DNA from: an uncultured Selenomonadales bacterium
Lineage (GTDB): Bacteria > Bacillota > Negativicutes > Acidaminococcales > Acidaminococcaceae
DNA length: 33,805 nt
Assembly: GCA_900316935.1 (NCBI GenBank)
Contig: ONEW01000025.1
Coordinates: forward strand, 1 to 33,805
Direction of reading: 5' to 3'
Position 1 is the stretch's first letter, and the number at the start of each line of letters is the position of its first letter. The translations under genes were made by a program, and so were the position numbers. Below the pieces are notes generated by a model. That model made no database searches, was not told where the DNA came from, and was given only the letters and a program-made list of their open reading frames with translations. Below, in pieces: positions 23,662 to 31,124 of the stretch.

Positions 23662-25053
23662 TCAGCGGCCGGTCAGATAGGCGTCTATCGCTTCTGCAGC
23701 GCGTTTGCCGGCGCCCATGGCGGAAATGACCGTGGCGGCGCCGGTCACGATGTCGCCGCCGGCAAAGACGCCGGGCATGTTCGTGGCGCCGTTTTCATCG
23801 GCCACGATGTTGCCGCGTCTGTTGATTTCCAGTTCCGGCGTCGTATCCGAAATGAGCGGATTGGCACCCTGTCCGATGGCCATAACGACTTCGTCCACCG
23901 GCAGGACGTGGTTCGAACCTTCCACCGGTTTTGGCGACCGTCTGCCGCTGGCGTCTGGTTCGCCCAGTTCCATTTTGACGCATTCCAGGCCGGTGACCCA
24001 GCCGTCTTCGTTGCCCAGGATCCGCACGGGGTTGTTGAGCAGATAGAACTGTACGCCTTCGGCTTTCGCGTGGGCCACTTCTTCTTTACGGGCCGGCAGT
24101 TCGTCTTCGCCGCGGCGATAGACGATATAGACCGTCTCGGAACCCAGGCGCAGGGCCGTGCGGGCCGCATCCATGGCGACGTTTCCGCCGCCCACGACGG
24201 CGACCTTCTTGCCGGCGTATACCGGTGTGGCCGCTTTCGGGAACGTATAGGCCTTCATGAGGTTGACACGGGTCAGGAATTCGTTGGCGGCATATACGCC
24301 GTTCAGGTCTTCCCCATCGATATGCATGAAGTGGGGCAGGCCTGCGCCCGTGCCGATATAGACGGCGTCATAGCCTTCTTCCTTCATCAGTTCGCCGATG
24401 GTGAACGTACGGCCGATGACCATGTTGGTCCTGATTTTCACGCCCATCTTCTTCAGGCCGTCGATTTCGTGCTGGACGATTTCCTTGGGCAGACGGAACT
24501 GCGGGATACCGTACATGAGTACACCGCCGGCTACATGAAAGGCTTCGAAGATGGTGACGTCGTAGCCCTTCTGGGCCAGGGAACCGGCGCAGGCCAGGCC
24601 GGTCGGGCCGGAGCCGATGATGGCGATGTGTCTGCCCTTCTTCTCCACCTGCGGACCCTCCACGGCGTCCAGGCCGTGTTCCCGTGCGTAGTCGGCAACG
24701 AAGCGTTCCAGACGGCCGATGGCGACCGGCTCGCCTTTGATGCCGAGGACGCAGCGTCCCTCGCACTGTTTTTCCTGCGGGCAGACGCGGCCGCAGACAG
24801 CGGGCAGGCTGCTCTTTTCTTTGATGATGCGGATGGCGGATGCGAAATCCCGTTCCGCCACGGCATGAATGAATTTCGGAATATAGATGTTGACCGGGCA
24901 GCCCGCGACGCAGCGGGGCTTGGGGCAGTTCAGGCAGCGCTGTGCCTCTTCCACTGCCGTGTCTTCGCCATACCCCAGGGCGACTTCCTCGAAGTTATGT
25001 CTCCGGACGTCTGCCGGCTGTTCCGGCATCGGATGACGGTTTACTTTAAGCAT
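23662..25053 (-). CDS. nfnB: NfnB/NfnL: large subunit of NADH-dependent ferredoxin:NADP+ oxidoreductase (GltA-like)
   Basis: 463 aa. ATG at 25053 is chosen because GGAGG lies 9 bases upstream; a GTG two codons earlier is too close. Two [4Fe-4S] cysteine groups lie at Cys40/43/48/52 (CLNCPKPRCVAGC) and Cys87/91/97/101. The FAD site GSGPTGLACAGSLA is at about 147-160, and the NADPH site VVGGGNVAMDAARTALRLGS follows. The C-terminus has GVFAGGDIVTGAATVISAMG. It looks like a glutamate-synthase small subunit, but the adjacent overlapping NfnA partner gene makes NfnAB the better call: it couples NADH and reduced ferredoxin to NADP+ by flavin-based electron bifurcation. It overlaps nfnA by 13 bases. 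Confidence 0.88.
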   Translation of the reverse strand: MLKVNRHPMPEQPADVRRHNFEEVALGYGEDTAVEEAQRCLNCPKPRCVAGCPVNIYIPKFIHAVAERDFASAIRIIKEKSSLPAVCGRVCPQEKQCEGRCVLGIKGEPVAIGRLERFVADYAREHGLDAVEGPQVEKKGRHIAIIGSGPTGLACAGSLAQKGYDVTIFEAFHVAGGVLMYGIPQFRLPKEIVQHEIDGLKKMGVKIRTNMVIGRTFTIGELMKEEGYDAVYIGTGAGLPHFMHIDGEDLNGVYAANEFLTRVNLMKAYTFPKAATPVYAGKKVAVVGGGNVAMDAARTALRLGSETVYIVYRRGEDELPARKEEVAHAKAEGVQFYLLNNPVRILGNEDGWVTGLECVKMELGEPDASGRRSPKPVEGSNHVLPVDEVVMAIGQGANPLISDTTPELEINRRGNIVADENGATNMPGVFAGGDIVTGAATVISAMGAGKRAAEAIDAYLTGR

Positions 25054-25880
25054 CTGCACTCACCTCCGCAACTCCATTCCTCGGCTTCCTGGGTCTTGTA
25101 CATCCTCTGCCGCTGCATGAGGTTGGCAAAATCCACTTTGTGGGCGTCGAATTCCGGGCCGTCCACGCAGGCAAACTTATTCTCGCCGCCAACGAGGACG
25201 CGGCAGCCTCCGCACATGCCCGTGCCGTCGACCATGATGGTGTTCAGGCTGGCAGCCGTATAGACATGGAAGGGTTCCGTCGTACGGGCCACATTGCGCA
25301 TCATGACGACGGGGCCGATGGTGATGACGTAGTCGACCTTCTCCCCTTTTTCCAGCATTTCCTGGAGGGGCTGGGTCACGAAGCCCTTGAGGCCGTAACT
25401 GCCGTCATCGGTGCAGACGATCAGTTCGTCGCTGACGGCGCGCATCTTGTCTTCCCACAGGACGAGTTCCTTCGTGCGGCCGCCGATGATGGAGATGACC
25501 TTGTTGCCCAGTTCCTTATAGGCCCTGGCAATCGGGTAGACCGGCGCGACGCCGATGCCGCCGCCGACGCAGACGACGGTGCCGAACTTCTTCATTTCCG
25601 AAGGACGGCCCAGGGGGCCGACGATGTTCTGCAATTCGTCGCCGGCGTCGAAATCTTCGCAGATATGCTGCGTCGTGGCGCCGACTTCCTGAATGATCAT
25701 GGTGATGTGCCCTTTTTCGCGGTCAAAATCAGCAATCGTGAAGGGGACGCGTTCGCTTTCCGGATCGGACAGTACGATGACGAACTGTCCCGGCCGGCAT
25801 TTGCGGGCAATCAGCGGCGCTTCCACGACTAGTTCGTAGACAGCGGGGGAAACTTTGGTTTTGCTTAAGATTTTCGCCAT
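25041..25880 (-). CDS. nfnA: NfnA/NfnS: small subunit with FAD and [2Fe-2S] cluster
   Basis: 279 aa. ATG at 25880 follows AAGGAG. The fold is ferredoxin-NADP reductase-like: FAD region RPGQFVIVLSD and FTIADFD, then the NAD-binding start VVCVGGGIGVAPVYPIARAY. The C-terminal cluster motif is Asp218-x4-Cys223-x2-Cys226-x11-Cys238; an Asp as first ligand is the unusual feature known from the Thermotoga enzyme. The extreme C-terminus adds three more cysteines (SCGGECRCLK), partly because the bases also hold the ribosome site of nfnB. PyrK and sulphide dehydrogenase subunits are relatives; the order nfnA-nfnB decides. It follows mtaD by 53 bases without a visible promoter. Confidence 0.9.
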   Translation of the reverse strand: MAKILSKTKVSPAVYELVVEAPLIARKCRPGQFVIVLSDPESERVPFTIADFDREKGHITMIIQEVGATTQHICEDFDAGDELQNIVGPLGRPSEMKKFGTVVCVGGGIGVAPVYPIARAYKELGNKVISIIGGRTKELVLWEDKMRAVSDELIVCTDDGSYGLKGFVTQPLQEMLEKGEKVDYVITIGPVVMMRNVARTTEPFHVYTAASLNTIMVDGTGMCGGCRVLVGGENKFACVDGPEFDAHKVDFANLMQRQRMYKTQEAEEWSCGGECRCLK

Positions 25881-25933
25881 GTTGTTCGCTCTCCTTGTTT
25901 CTCTATTCCTGCTCCCCGCAGGGAGCGCCGGGT

Positions 25934-27220
25934 TCAGTGGTGCGTGAGCCGCGCGGCAATCCGCTCTGCTTCCGCGTAAATCTTTTCCGCGTCCAGAGTC
26001 TTGACTTCGCCTTTCTCCATGATCACTTTGCCGTTGACGAGGACCGTGTCGGCATCGCTGGCGCTGGCGGCGTACACGAGGAGGCTCATACGGTCGTGAC
26101 GGGGATGCCAGTACGGCTTGTCCATATCATAGAGCACGATATCGGCCAGACAGCCTTCTTCCAGTCTGCCCAGATCCTTGTATCCGATGCACTTGGCACC
26201 CTGGTACGTGGCCATGTCCCAGGCCTGGGCGGCCGGGATGCACAGCGGGTCGTACGTGACGCCCTTGTGCAGCATGGCGGCCAGACGCGTTTCCTCCAGC
26301 ATGTCGAGGTTGTTGTTCGACGTGGCGCCATCCGTACCGAGGCCGACGGGAATGCCTTTGGCCATCATCTTCTCCACGGGCGCGATGCCGCTGGCGAGTT
26401 TCAGGTTGCTCTGCGGGTTGTGGGCCACGCGGGCGTGCTTCTTCGCCATCAGGTCGATTTCCTCGTCCGTCGCCCATACGGCGTGGGCGATCAGGCAGCC
26501 CCGGTCCAGGATGCCCAGACTGTCGGCATAGGCGATGGGTGTCTTGCCATGCTGGGCGACGCAGTCCTTGACCTCCTGCTGCGTTTCCGAAAGATGCATG
26601 TGCATTTCACTGCCCAGTTCCCCGGCTGCTTCGACGAGGAGCTTCAGATACTCTTCCGAGCAGGTGTAGGGCGCGTGGGGCCCCAGCATGACGGTCAGGC
26701 GGCCGTCCGCCTTGCCGTTCCAGTCCTTATAGAGGCGGACGTTTTCCGCCAGGCGCTGGTCTTCCTTGTCATATTTGTCGCCGGTCAGGCCGCGGGCGAG
26801 GCACGCACGGATTCCCGATTCCTCGACGGCCCTGGCTGTCTCGTCCTCAAAAAAGTACATGTCGGCGAACGCCGTGGTACCGCCCTTGAGCATTTCCAGG
26901 ATGCCCAGCCGGGTGCCCCAGTAGCAGTCCCCGTCCTTCAGACCTGCTTCGGCAGGCCAGACCTTGTTCTGCAGCCAGTCCATAAGGGCCATGTCGTCGC
27001 CGTAGCTGCGCAACAGGCACATGGCGATGTGCGTGTGGGCGTTGACCATGCCGGCCGCCGCCAGTTTGCCCGTGGCATCGATGATACGGGCGCCGTCGTA
27101 GCCTTCGGGTTTGTCTTTTCCGATATAGGTGATTTTCCGGTCCGTGATGCCGATGTACTTCTTCGGGTAATCCGGGCCGTCCGTCACGATTTCCGCATTC
27201 TTGATCAGGATCTTGGACAT
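25934..27220 (-). CDS. mtaD: 5-methylthioadenosine/S-adenosylhomocysteine deaminase
   Basis: 428 aa of the amidohydrolase superfamily. ATG at 27220 follows AGGGGTG. Metal and catalytic residues in order: His62 and His64 (NAHTHIAM), His209 and Glu212 (HMHLSE), His246 (IAHAVW) and Asp297 (GLGTDGATSNN), the same set as the Thermotoga MTA/SAH deaminase. HNPQSNLKLASGIAPV is a strong subfamily mark. The enzyme removes ammonia from the adenine of methylthioadenosine and S-adenosylhomocysteine, giving methylthioinosine and S-inosylhomocysteine. Neighbours that would use these products (mtnP, ahcY) lie in the same gene row. It starts 14 bases after the aldolase gene. A guanine- or chlorohydrolase-like relative is less likely given the context. 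Confidence 0.9.
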   Translation of the reverse strand: MSKILIKNAEIVTDGPDYPKKYIGITDRKITYIGKDKPEGYDGARIIDATGKLAAAGMVNAHTHIAMCLLRSYGDDMALMDWLQNKVWPAEAGLKDGDCYWGTRLGILEMLKGGTTAFADMYFFEDETARAVEESGIRACLARGLTGDKYDKEDQRLAENVRLYKDWNGKADGRLTVMLGPHAPYTCSEEYLKLLVEAAGELGSEMHMHLSETQQEVKDCVAQHGKTPIAYADSLGILDRGCLIAHAVWATDEEIDLMAKKHARVAHNPQSNLKLASGIAPVEKMMAKGIPVGLGTDGATSNNNLDMLEETRLAAMLHKGVTYDPLCIPAAQAWDMATYQGAKCIGYKDLGRLEEGCLADIVLYDMDKPYWHPRHDRMSLLVYAASASDADTVLVNGKVIMEKGEVKTLDAEKIYAEAERIAARLTHH

Positions 27221-27234
27221 GTTTTCACCCCTGT

Positions 27235-27906
27235 CTATTCCAGTCCTTGCTGGCGTTTCGAATAATGTTCCTCATAAAAGCCGTTGATGTATCTGCACTG
27301 TCCGTCCGTCAAAGGCACGACGTTCCCACCGGCTGCCAAGTAGATGTGGCAGGCCTTCTCCAGCAGTTCGGCGCAGGTCAGGGCTTCCTGGAGCGAGGTC
27401 CCCCAGCAGACGGCGCCGTGGTTGGCCAGAAAGGCGGCACGGCAGCCGCCCAGGGCCTCTTTGACGCGGGCGCCCAGTTCCGGAGTGCCCGGCAGGGCGT
27501 AAGCAGCGCAGCGGACCGCGCCGCCCGTCAGCTGGACCAGGTCCTCCACGAAAGGAGGAAGGTCCCGGTGCGAGACGGCCAGGGCGCTGGCGTAGATGCT
27601 GTGCGTGTGTACGATGGCCTGTGCGTTAGGGATGGCTTTGTAGATGGCCAGGTGCAGCGGAAGTTCCGACGAAGGCAGCAGGTGGCCGGTCCGTACCGTT
27701 CCGTCCAGGTCCGTCACGACGATGTCCGTATCCTGAAGCGCGTCGTAACTGCGCCCCGACGGCGTGATGGCGATCAGGTCTTCCCCTGCCCGGCGGCTCA
27801 GGTTGCCCCAGCTGCCTACGGTGAGGCTTGACGCCAGCAGTCGGCGTCCGGTTTCGACAACCTCGTGCCGTGCCGCGGCAACGGCCTTATCCATTGCATC
27901 CGTCAT
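27235..27906 (-). CDS. Class II aldolase, probable methylthioribulose-1-phosphate aldolase (Ald2-like)
   Basis: 223 aa. ATG at 27906 follows GAGGAGGG; the frame upstream to 27954 has no such site. Zinc ligands are His100 and His102 (IVHTHSIYASA) and His163 (ANHGAVCWG), with Glu81 (SSELPLHLAIY) as the likely acid/base, as in fuculose-1-phosphate aldolase. The same fold also gives MtnB dehydratase, so an MtnB role is the main alternative. The aldolase reading is preferred because mtnP and mtnA are present while mtnC, mtnD and mtnW, which act after MtnB, are not here. It would split methylthioribulose-1-phosphate to dihydroxyacetone phosphate and methylthioacetaldehyde. Confidence 0.82.
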   Translation of the reverse strand: MTDAMDKAVAAARHEVVETGRRLLASSLTVGSWGNLSRRAGEDLIAITPSGRSYDALQDTDIVVTDLDGTVRTGHLLPSSELPLHLAIYKAIPNAQAIVHTHSIYASALAVSHRDLPPFVEDLVQLTGGAVRCAAYALPGTPELGARVKEALGGCRAAFLANHGAVCWGTSLQEALTCAELLEKACHIYLAAGGNVVPLTDGQCRYINGFYEEHYSKRQQGLE

Positions 27907-27946
27907 ATGGTTCCCTCCTCTATCCTTGCGCGCGCGGGAAACCGCA

Positions 27947-29191
27947 TCAGGCATGATGCAGGTAGGCTTCCTGTTCGGGGCTCAGCTTGTCGATGCCGAA
28001 GCCCATGGCGTGCAGCTTGATCAGGGCCACTTCGCGGTCCAGTTCTTCCGGCAGCACATAGAGGCCCTTTTCCAGTTTTCCCTTGTTTTCCAGCAGGTGG
28101 CGCATAGCCAGGAACTGCATGGCGAAGCTCAGGTCCATGATTTCCGTCGGATGGCCGTCGCCGCAGGCCAGGTTGACCAGGCGGCCTTCGCCCAGCAGGT
28201 TCAGCTGATGGCCGTTGGCCAGTGTGTAGGCCGTAATGTTCTTACGCGCCTCAAAGGGCGGTTTGACACTCAGGGCTTCCAGGTCGTGCTTGTTGATTTC
28301 CACGTCGAAATGGCCGGCGTTGGCCAGGAGCACACCGTCCTTCATGACTTCCATGTGTTCTTTGCGGATGACATCTTTGCAGCCCGTTACGGTGACGAAG
28401 ATATCGCCTTTCCTGGCTGCTTCCTGCATGGGCAGGGTTTCAAATCCGTCGAAGACGGCCTCGATGCCTTTGATGGGGTTGACTTCGGTCACGACGACAC
28501 GGGCACCCATGCCTTTGGCACGCATCGCCACGCCTTTGCCGCACCAGCCGTATCCGGCCACGACGACGGTCTTGCCGGCCACAGCCAGGTTGCTCGTACG
28601 CATGATGCCGTCCCAGGACGACTGGCCCGTGCCGTAACGGTTATCGAACAGGTATTTGCAGTTGCAGTCGTTGACGGCGATCATGGGGAAGGCCAGCTTG
28701 CCGCTGTCCACCAGGGCACGGAGGCGGTTGACACCCGTCGTGGTCTCTTCGCTGCCGCCGTACAGGTCCGGAATCAGTTCGCGGCGCGTCGTGTGCAGTT
28801 TGCTGACCAGGTCGCCGCCGTCGTCGACAATGAGCTGGGGATGCGTATCCAGCGCCTTGTCCAGGTACATGTCGTATTCCTTGTCCGTACAGCCGTGGGT
28901 AGCGAAGACCTTGATGCCGTTGGCTGCCAGGGCGGCCGCTACATCGTCCTGGGTGGACAGGGGGTTGCTGCCCGTCACGGTGACGTTGGCGCCGCAGTTC
29001 TTCAGGGTCAGGGCCAGGTAAGCCGTTTTGGCTTCCAGGTGGATGGTGACCACCATGTTGATGCCTTTGAACAGCTGCGTGGGGCCGTATTTCTCGTTGA
29101 AGTAGTTCAGAAGGGGCATATGGCCCTTTACCCAGTCAATCTTTTTCTGGCCCGATTCAGCCAGGTTGATGTCGCGGATTATGCTTTCCAT
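27947..29191 (-). CDS. ahcY: S-adenosyl-/S-inosyl-homocysteine hydrolase, short form
   Basis: 414 aa. ATG at 29191 follows AAAGGAGG, which lies in the last codons of mtnA (13-base overlap). NAD-binding GYGWCGKGVAM, the IVDDGGDL segment, SEETTTGVNRL, VNDCNCKYLFDNRYGTG and GHFDVEI are all conserved. In the substrate pocket, human His55-Met-Thr57-Val-Glu59 reads His51-Leu-Glu53-Ala-Lys55 here. The protein ends in SPEQEAYLHHA and lacks the KPxxYRY tail that closes the NAD site in the classical enzyme, so it is of the archaeal/Thermotoga type. Next to mtaD it may well prefer S-inosylhomocysteine, giving homocysteine and inosine. That preference is inferred, not seen directly. Confidence 0.93.
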   Translation of the reverse strand: MESIIRDINLAESGQKKIDWVKGHMPLLNYFNEKYGPTQLFKGINMVVTIHLEAKTAYLALTLKNCGANVTVTGSNPLSTQDDVAAALAANGIKVFATHGCTDKEYDMYLDKALDTHPQLIVDDGGDLVSKLHTTRRELIPDLYGGSEETTTGVNRLRALVDSGKLAFPMIAVNDCNCKYLFDNRYGTGQSSWDGIMRTSNLAVAGKTVVVAGYGWCGKGVAMRAKGMGARVVVTEVNPIKGIEAVFDGFETLPMQEAARKGDIFVTVTGCKDVIRKEHMEVMKDGVLLANAGHFDVEINKHDLEALSVKPPFEARKNITAYTLANGHQLNLLGEGRLVNLACGDGHPTEIMDLSFAMQFLAMRHLLENKGKLEKGLYVLPEELDREVALIKLHAMGFGIDKLSPEQEAYLHHA

Positions 29192-30270
29192 GAATCCATT
29201 TCCTCCTTTAAAACCTTCGCCTGTAAGGCTTGTATCGACTCGGAATAAGGCGGCCGCAGCACGCCGTATTCCGTGATGATGCCCGTGATGAGGGACGCCG
29301 GCGTCACGTCGAACGCCGGGTTGAAGACATCCGCGTCAGGCGGCGCGGAATAGTTGCCGCAGAAGCGGCGGACTTCGTCGGGTTCCCGTTGTTCAATGGG
29401 GATCCGGGACCCTTCGGCCAGCCCGAAATCGAAGGTGCTGGCCGGCGCAGCCACATAAAAGGGTATCCCGTGGGCTTTAGCCAGCAGGGCTACGCCGTAG
29501 GTGCCGATCTTGTTGGCCGTGTCGCCGTTGCGGACGATGCGGTCCGCACCGGTGATGACCATGTTCACGCCTTTCGTCTTCATGACCCAGGCGGCCATAT
29601 TGTCCGTGATGACCGTGACAGGAATCTTGTCCTGCATCAGTTCCCACACGGTCAGGCGGGCGCCTTGCAGCAGCGGCCGGGTTTCGTCGGAATAAATCCG
29701 TTCCACCCTGCCCTGCCCCCAGGCCGTGCGGATCACACCCAGGGCCGTGCCCCAGCCGCAGGTAGCCAGCGCACCGGCATTGCAGTGGGTCAGGATGACG
29801 GCTTTGTCCGGCACACAGGCCGCACCGTTTTCGCCCATCTTTTTGTTGACGGCGATATCCTGTTCATAGACATGCCGGGCCAGCTGTTCCAGGCGGGCAT
29901 CCAGGTCCGCGCAGCTGCAGTGGTCCGCCGTCCCCTTTTCCGCCGCCCTGTACATGAGGTTCGTCGCCCAGGCCAGGTTGACGGCCGTCGGACGGGCCGC
30001 GTCCAGTTCTTCCTTTACGGCACGGTAGCGTTCCAGCAGGGCCGCGGGGGCGACAGCCTTCCCTGCCCCGGCCGCGCATTGCCGCCAGCCGAGTACCATG
30101 GCGTAGGCCGCGGCAGCACCAATGGCCGGCGCGCCCCGGACTTCCATGTCACGGATGGCCCGGATGACCCGGCGGTAATCGGAACAGGAAACCCATTCCA
30201 CCTGCAGGGGTAGCTTTGTCTGGTCCAGCAGGACCAAGGTCCCCTGCTTCCATTCCATTGTCAGGACCAT
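29179..30270 (-). CDS. mtnA: Methylthioribose-1-phosphate isomerase
   Basis: 363 aa. The start is taken at ATG 30270; ATG 30258 (MEWKQGT) is an alternative, and neither has a strong ribosome site. RGAPAIGAAAAYA (45-57) binds the phosphate. Cys163 in THCNAGALAT and Asp243 in ITGADRIVRNGDTANKIGTYG are the two catalytic residues, matching Cys160 and Asp240 of the Bacillus enzyme. It converts 5-methylthioribose-1-phosphate to the ribulose form. It is 22 bases after mtnP and overlaps ahcY. It resembles eIF2B subunits, but both catalytic residues are present, which makes the isomerase call firm. Confidence 0.94.
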   Translation of the reverse strand: MVLTMEWKQGTLVLLDQTKLPLQVEWVSCSDYRRVIRAIRDMEVRGAPAIGAAAAYAMVLGWRQCAAGAGKAVAPAALLERYRAVKEELDAARPTAVNLAWATNLMYRAAEKGTADHCSCADLDARLEQLARHVYEQDIAVNKKMGENGAACVPDKAVILTHCNAGALATCGWGTALGVIRTAWGQGRVERIYSDETRPLLQGARLTVWELMQDKIPVTVITDNMAAWVMKTKGVNMVITGADRIVRNGDTANKIGTYGVALLAKAHGIPFYVAAPASTFDFGLAEGSRIPIEQREPDEVRRFCGNYSAPPDADVFNPAFDVTPASLITGIITEYGVLRPPYSESIQALQAKVLKEEMDSWKA

Positions 30271-30292
30271 GTTCCATCAGACTTCTTTCGTA

Positions 30293-31105
30293 TTATTCTT
30301 TTTCGGGATACAGCTGGAACCCGCCGAACTCCTTCATGGCATGTCTGCACAGGCAGATATCCTGGACGGGTTTATTGTAGCTGATGAAGCCCGTGATGAC
30401 CTTCTCCATGTTGCGGATGGACCGGGCCATGGCTTCCTGTACTTCGGCGTGGGACAGGGGCGTCTTGGAGATGCCGGCGCCCATGTTGGTGACGATGGAC
30501 ACGTTGGTGTAGCACATTTCCGCTTCCCGGGCCAGCACCGCTTCCTGGGCGTTCGTCATGCCGACCACGTCGCCGCCGAGGACCGCATAGGCCTTGATTT
30601 CCGCGGCCGTTTCAAAGCGGGGTCCTTCGGTGCAGACATAGCAGCCCGTCTTGTGGAAGGGGATGTCCGTCCGGGAAAGGATGTCGATGACCTTCGTGCG
30701 CAGCGTTTCGCAATAGGGATGGGTGAAGTCCACATGCGCCACGCCGCGGACCGGGTTGTCATAGAACGTATTGACGCGGCTCTTCGTGAAATCGAGGAGC
30801 TGGTCGCAGACGACGAAGTGGCCTGCCGTCATTTCGGGGTTCAGGGACCCCGTCGCCGAAGTGGCGAAAACCTCTTCCGTGCCCAGGCTCTTGAGGGCCC
30901 AGATGTTGGCCCGGTAGTTGATCATATGGGGTGCCACCGTATGGCCCGCGCCGTGGCGCGTGATGAAGGCGACCTGGTTGCCCGCCATGGTGCCGAGGCT
31001 GCACAACGCCTTCCCATACGGCGTTTCAATGACTTCCGTTTCAAAACCCTTCATGGCTTCGGGGCTGTAGATGCCCGTGCCGCCGATGATGCCTATTTTA
31101 CGCAT
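30293..31105 (-). CDS. mtnP: Methylthioadenosine/methylthioinosine phosphorylase (MtnP family)
   Basis: 270 aa. ATG at 31105 follows AAAGGCGG. Motifs are IGIIGGTGIYSPE, the phosphate site TRHGAGH (49-55), INYRANIWAL, CTEGPRFETAAEI (158-170) and GMTNAQEAVLAREAEMCY. At the base-recognition strand, the human enzyme has Asp220-Tyr-Asp222 after 'MAT'; here the aligned residues are Asn207-Met-Gly209 (VTNMGAG). Asn at this place favours 6-oxopurines, so methylthioinosine, the product of MtaD, is the likelier substrate. It yields methylthioribose-1-phosphate and hypoxanthine (or adenine). It is 19 bases downstream of the HAD phosphatase gene. Confidence 0.9.
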   Translation of the reverse strand: MRKIGIIGGTGIYSPEAMKGFETEVIETPYGKALCSLGTMAGNQVAFITRHGAGHTVAPHMINYRANIWALKSLGTEEVFATSATGSLNPEMTAGHFVVCDQLLDFTKSRVNTFYDNPVRGVAHVDFTHPYCETLRTKVIDILSRTDIPFHKTGCYVCTEGPRFETAAEIKAYAVLGGDVVGMTNAQEAVLAREAEMCYTNVSIVTNMGAGISKTPLSHAEVQEAMARSIRNMEKVITGFISYNKPVQDICLCRHAMKEFGGFQLYPEKE

Positions 31106-31124
31106 ATCCCAATACCGCCTTTCT

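Noticed and set aside
23662..25053. Glutamate synthase small subunit
   Set aside because: The domain layout fits, but no large subunit is adjacent, and the overlapping NfnA-type gene with [2Fe-2S] motif makes NfnB more likely.
25908..25923. GCTCCC-CGCA-GGGAGC hairpin between mtaD and nfnA as a terminator
   Set aside because: Short stem with no T-run on the minus strand; read-through is expected.
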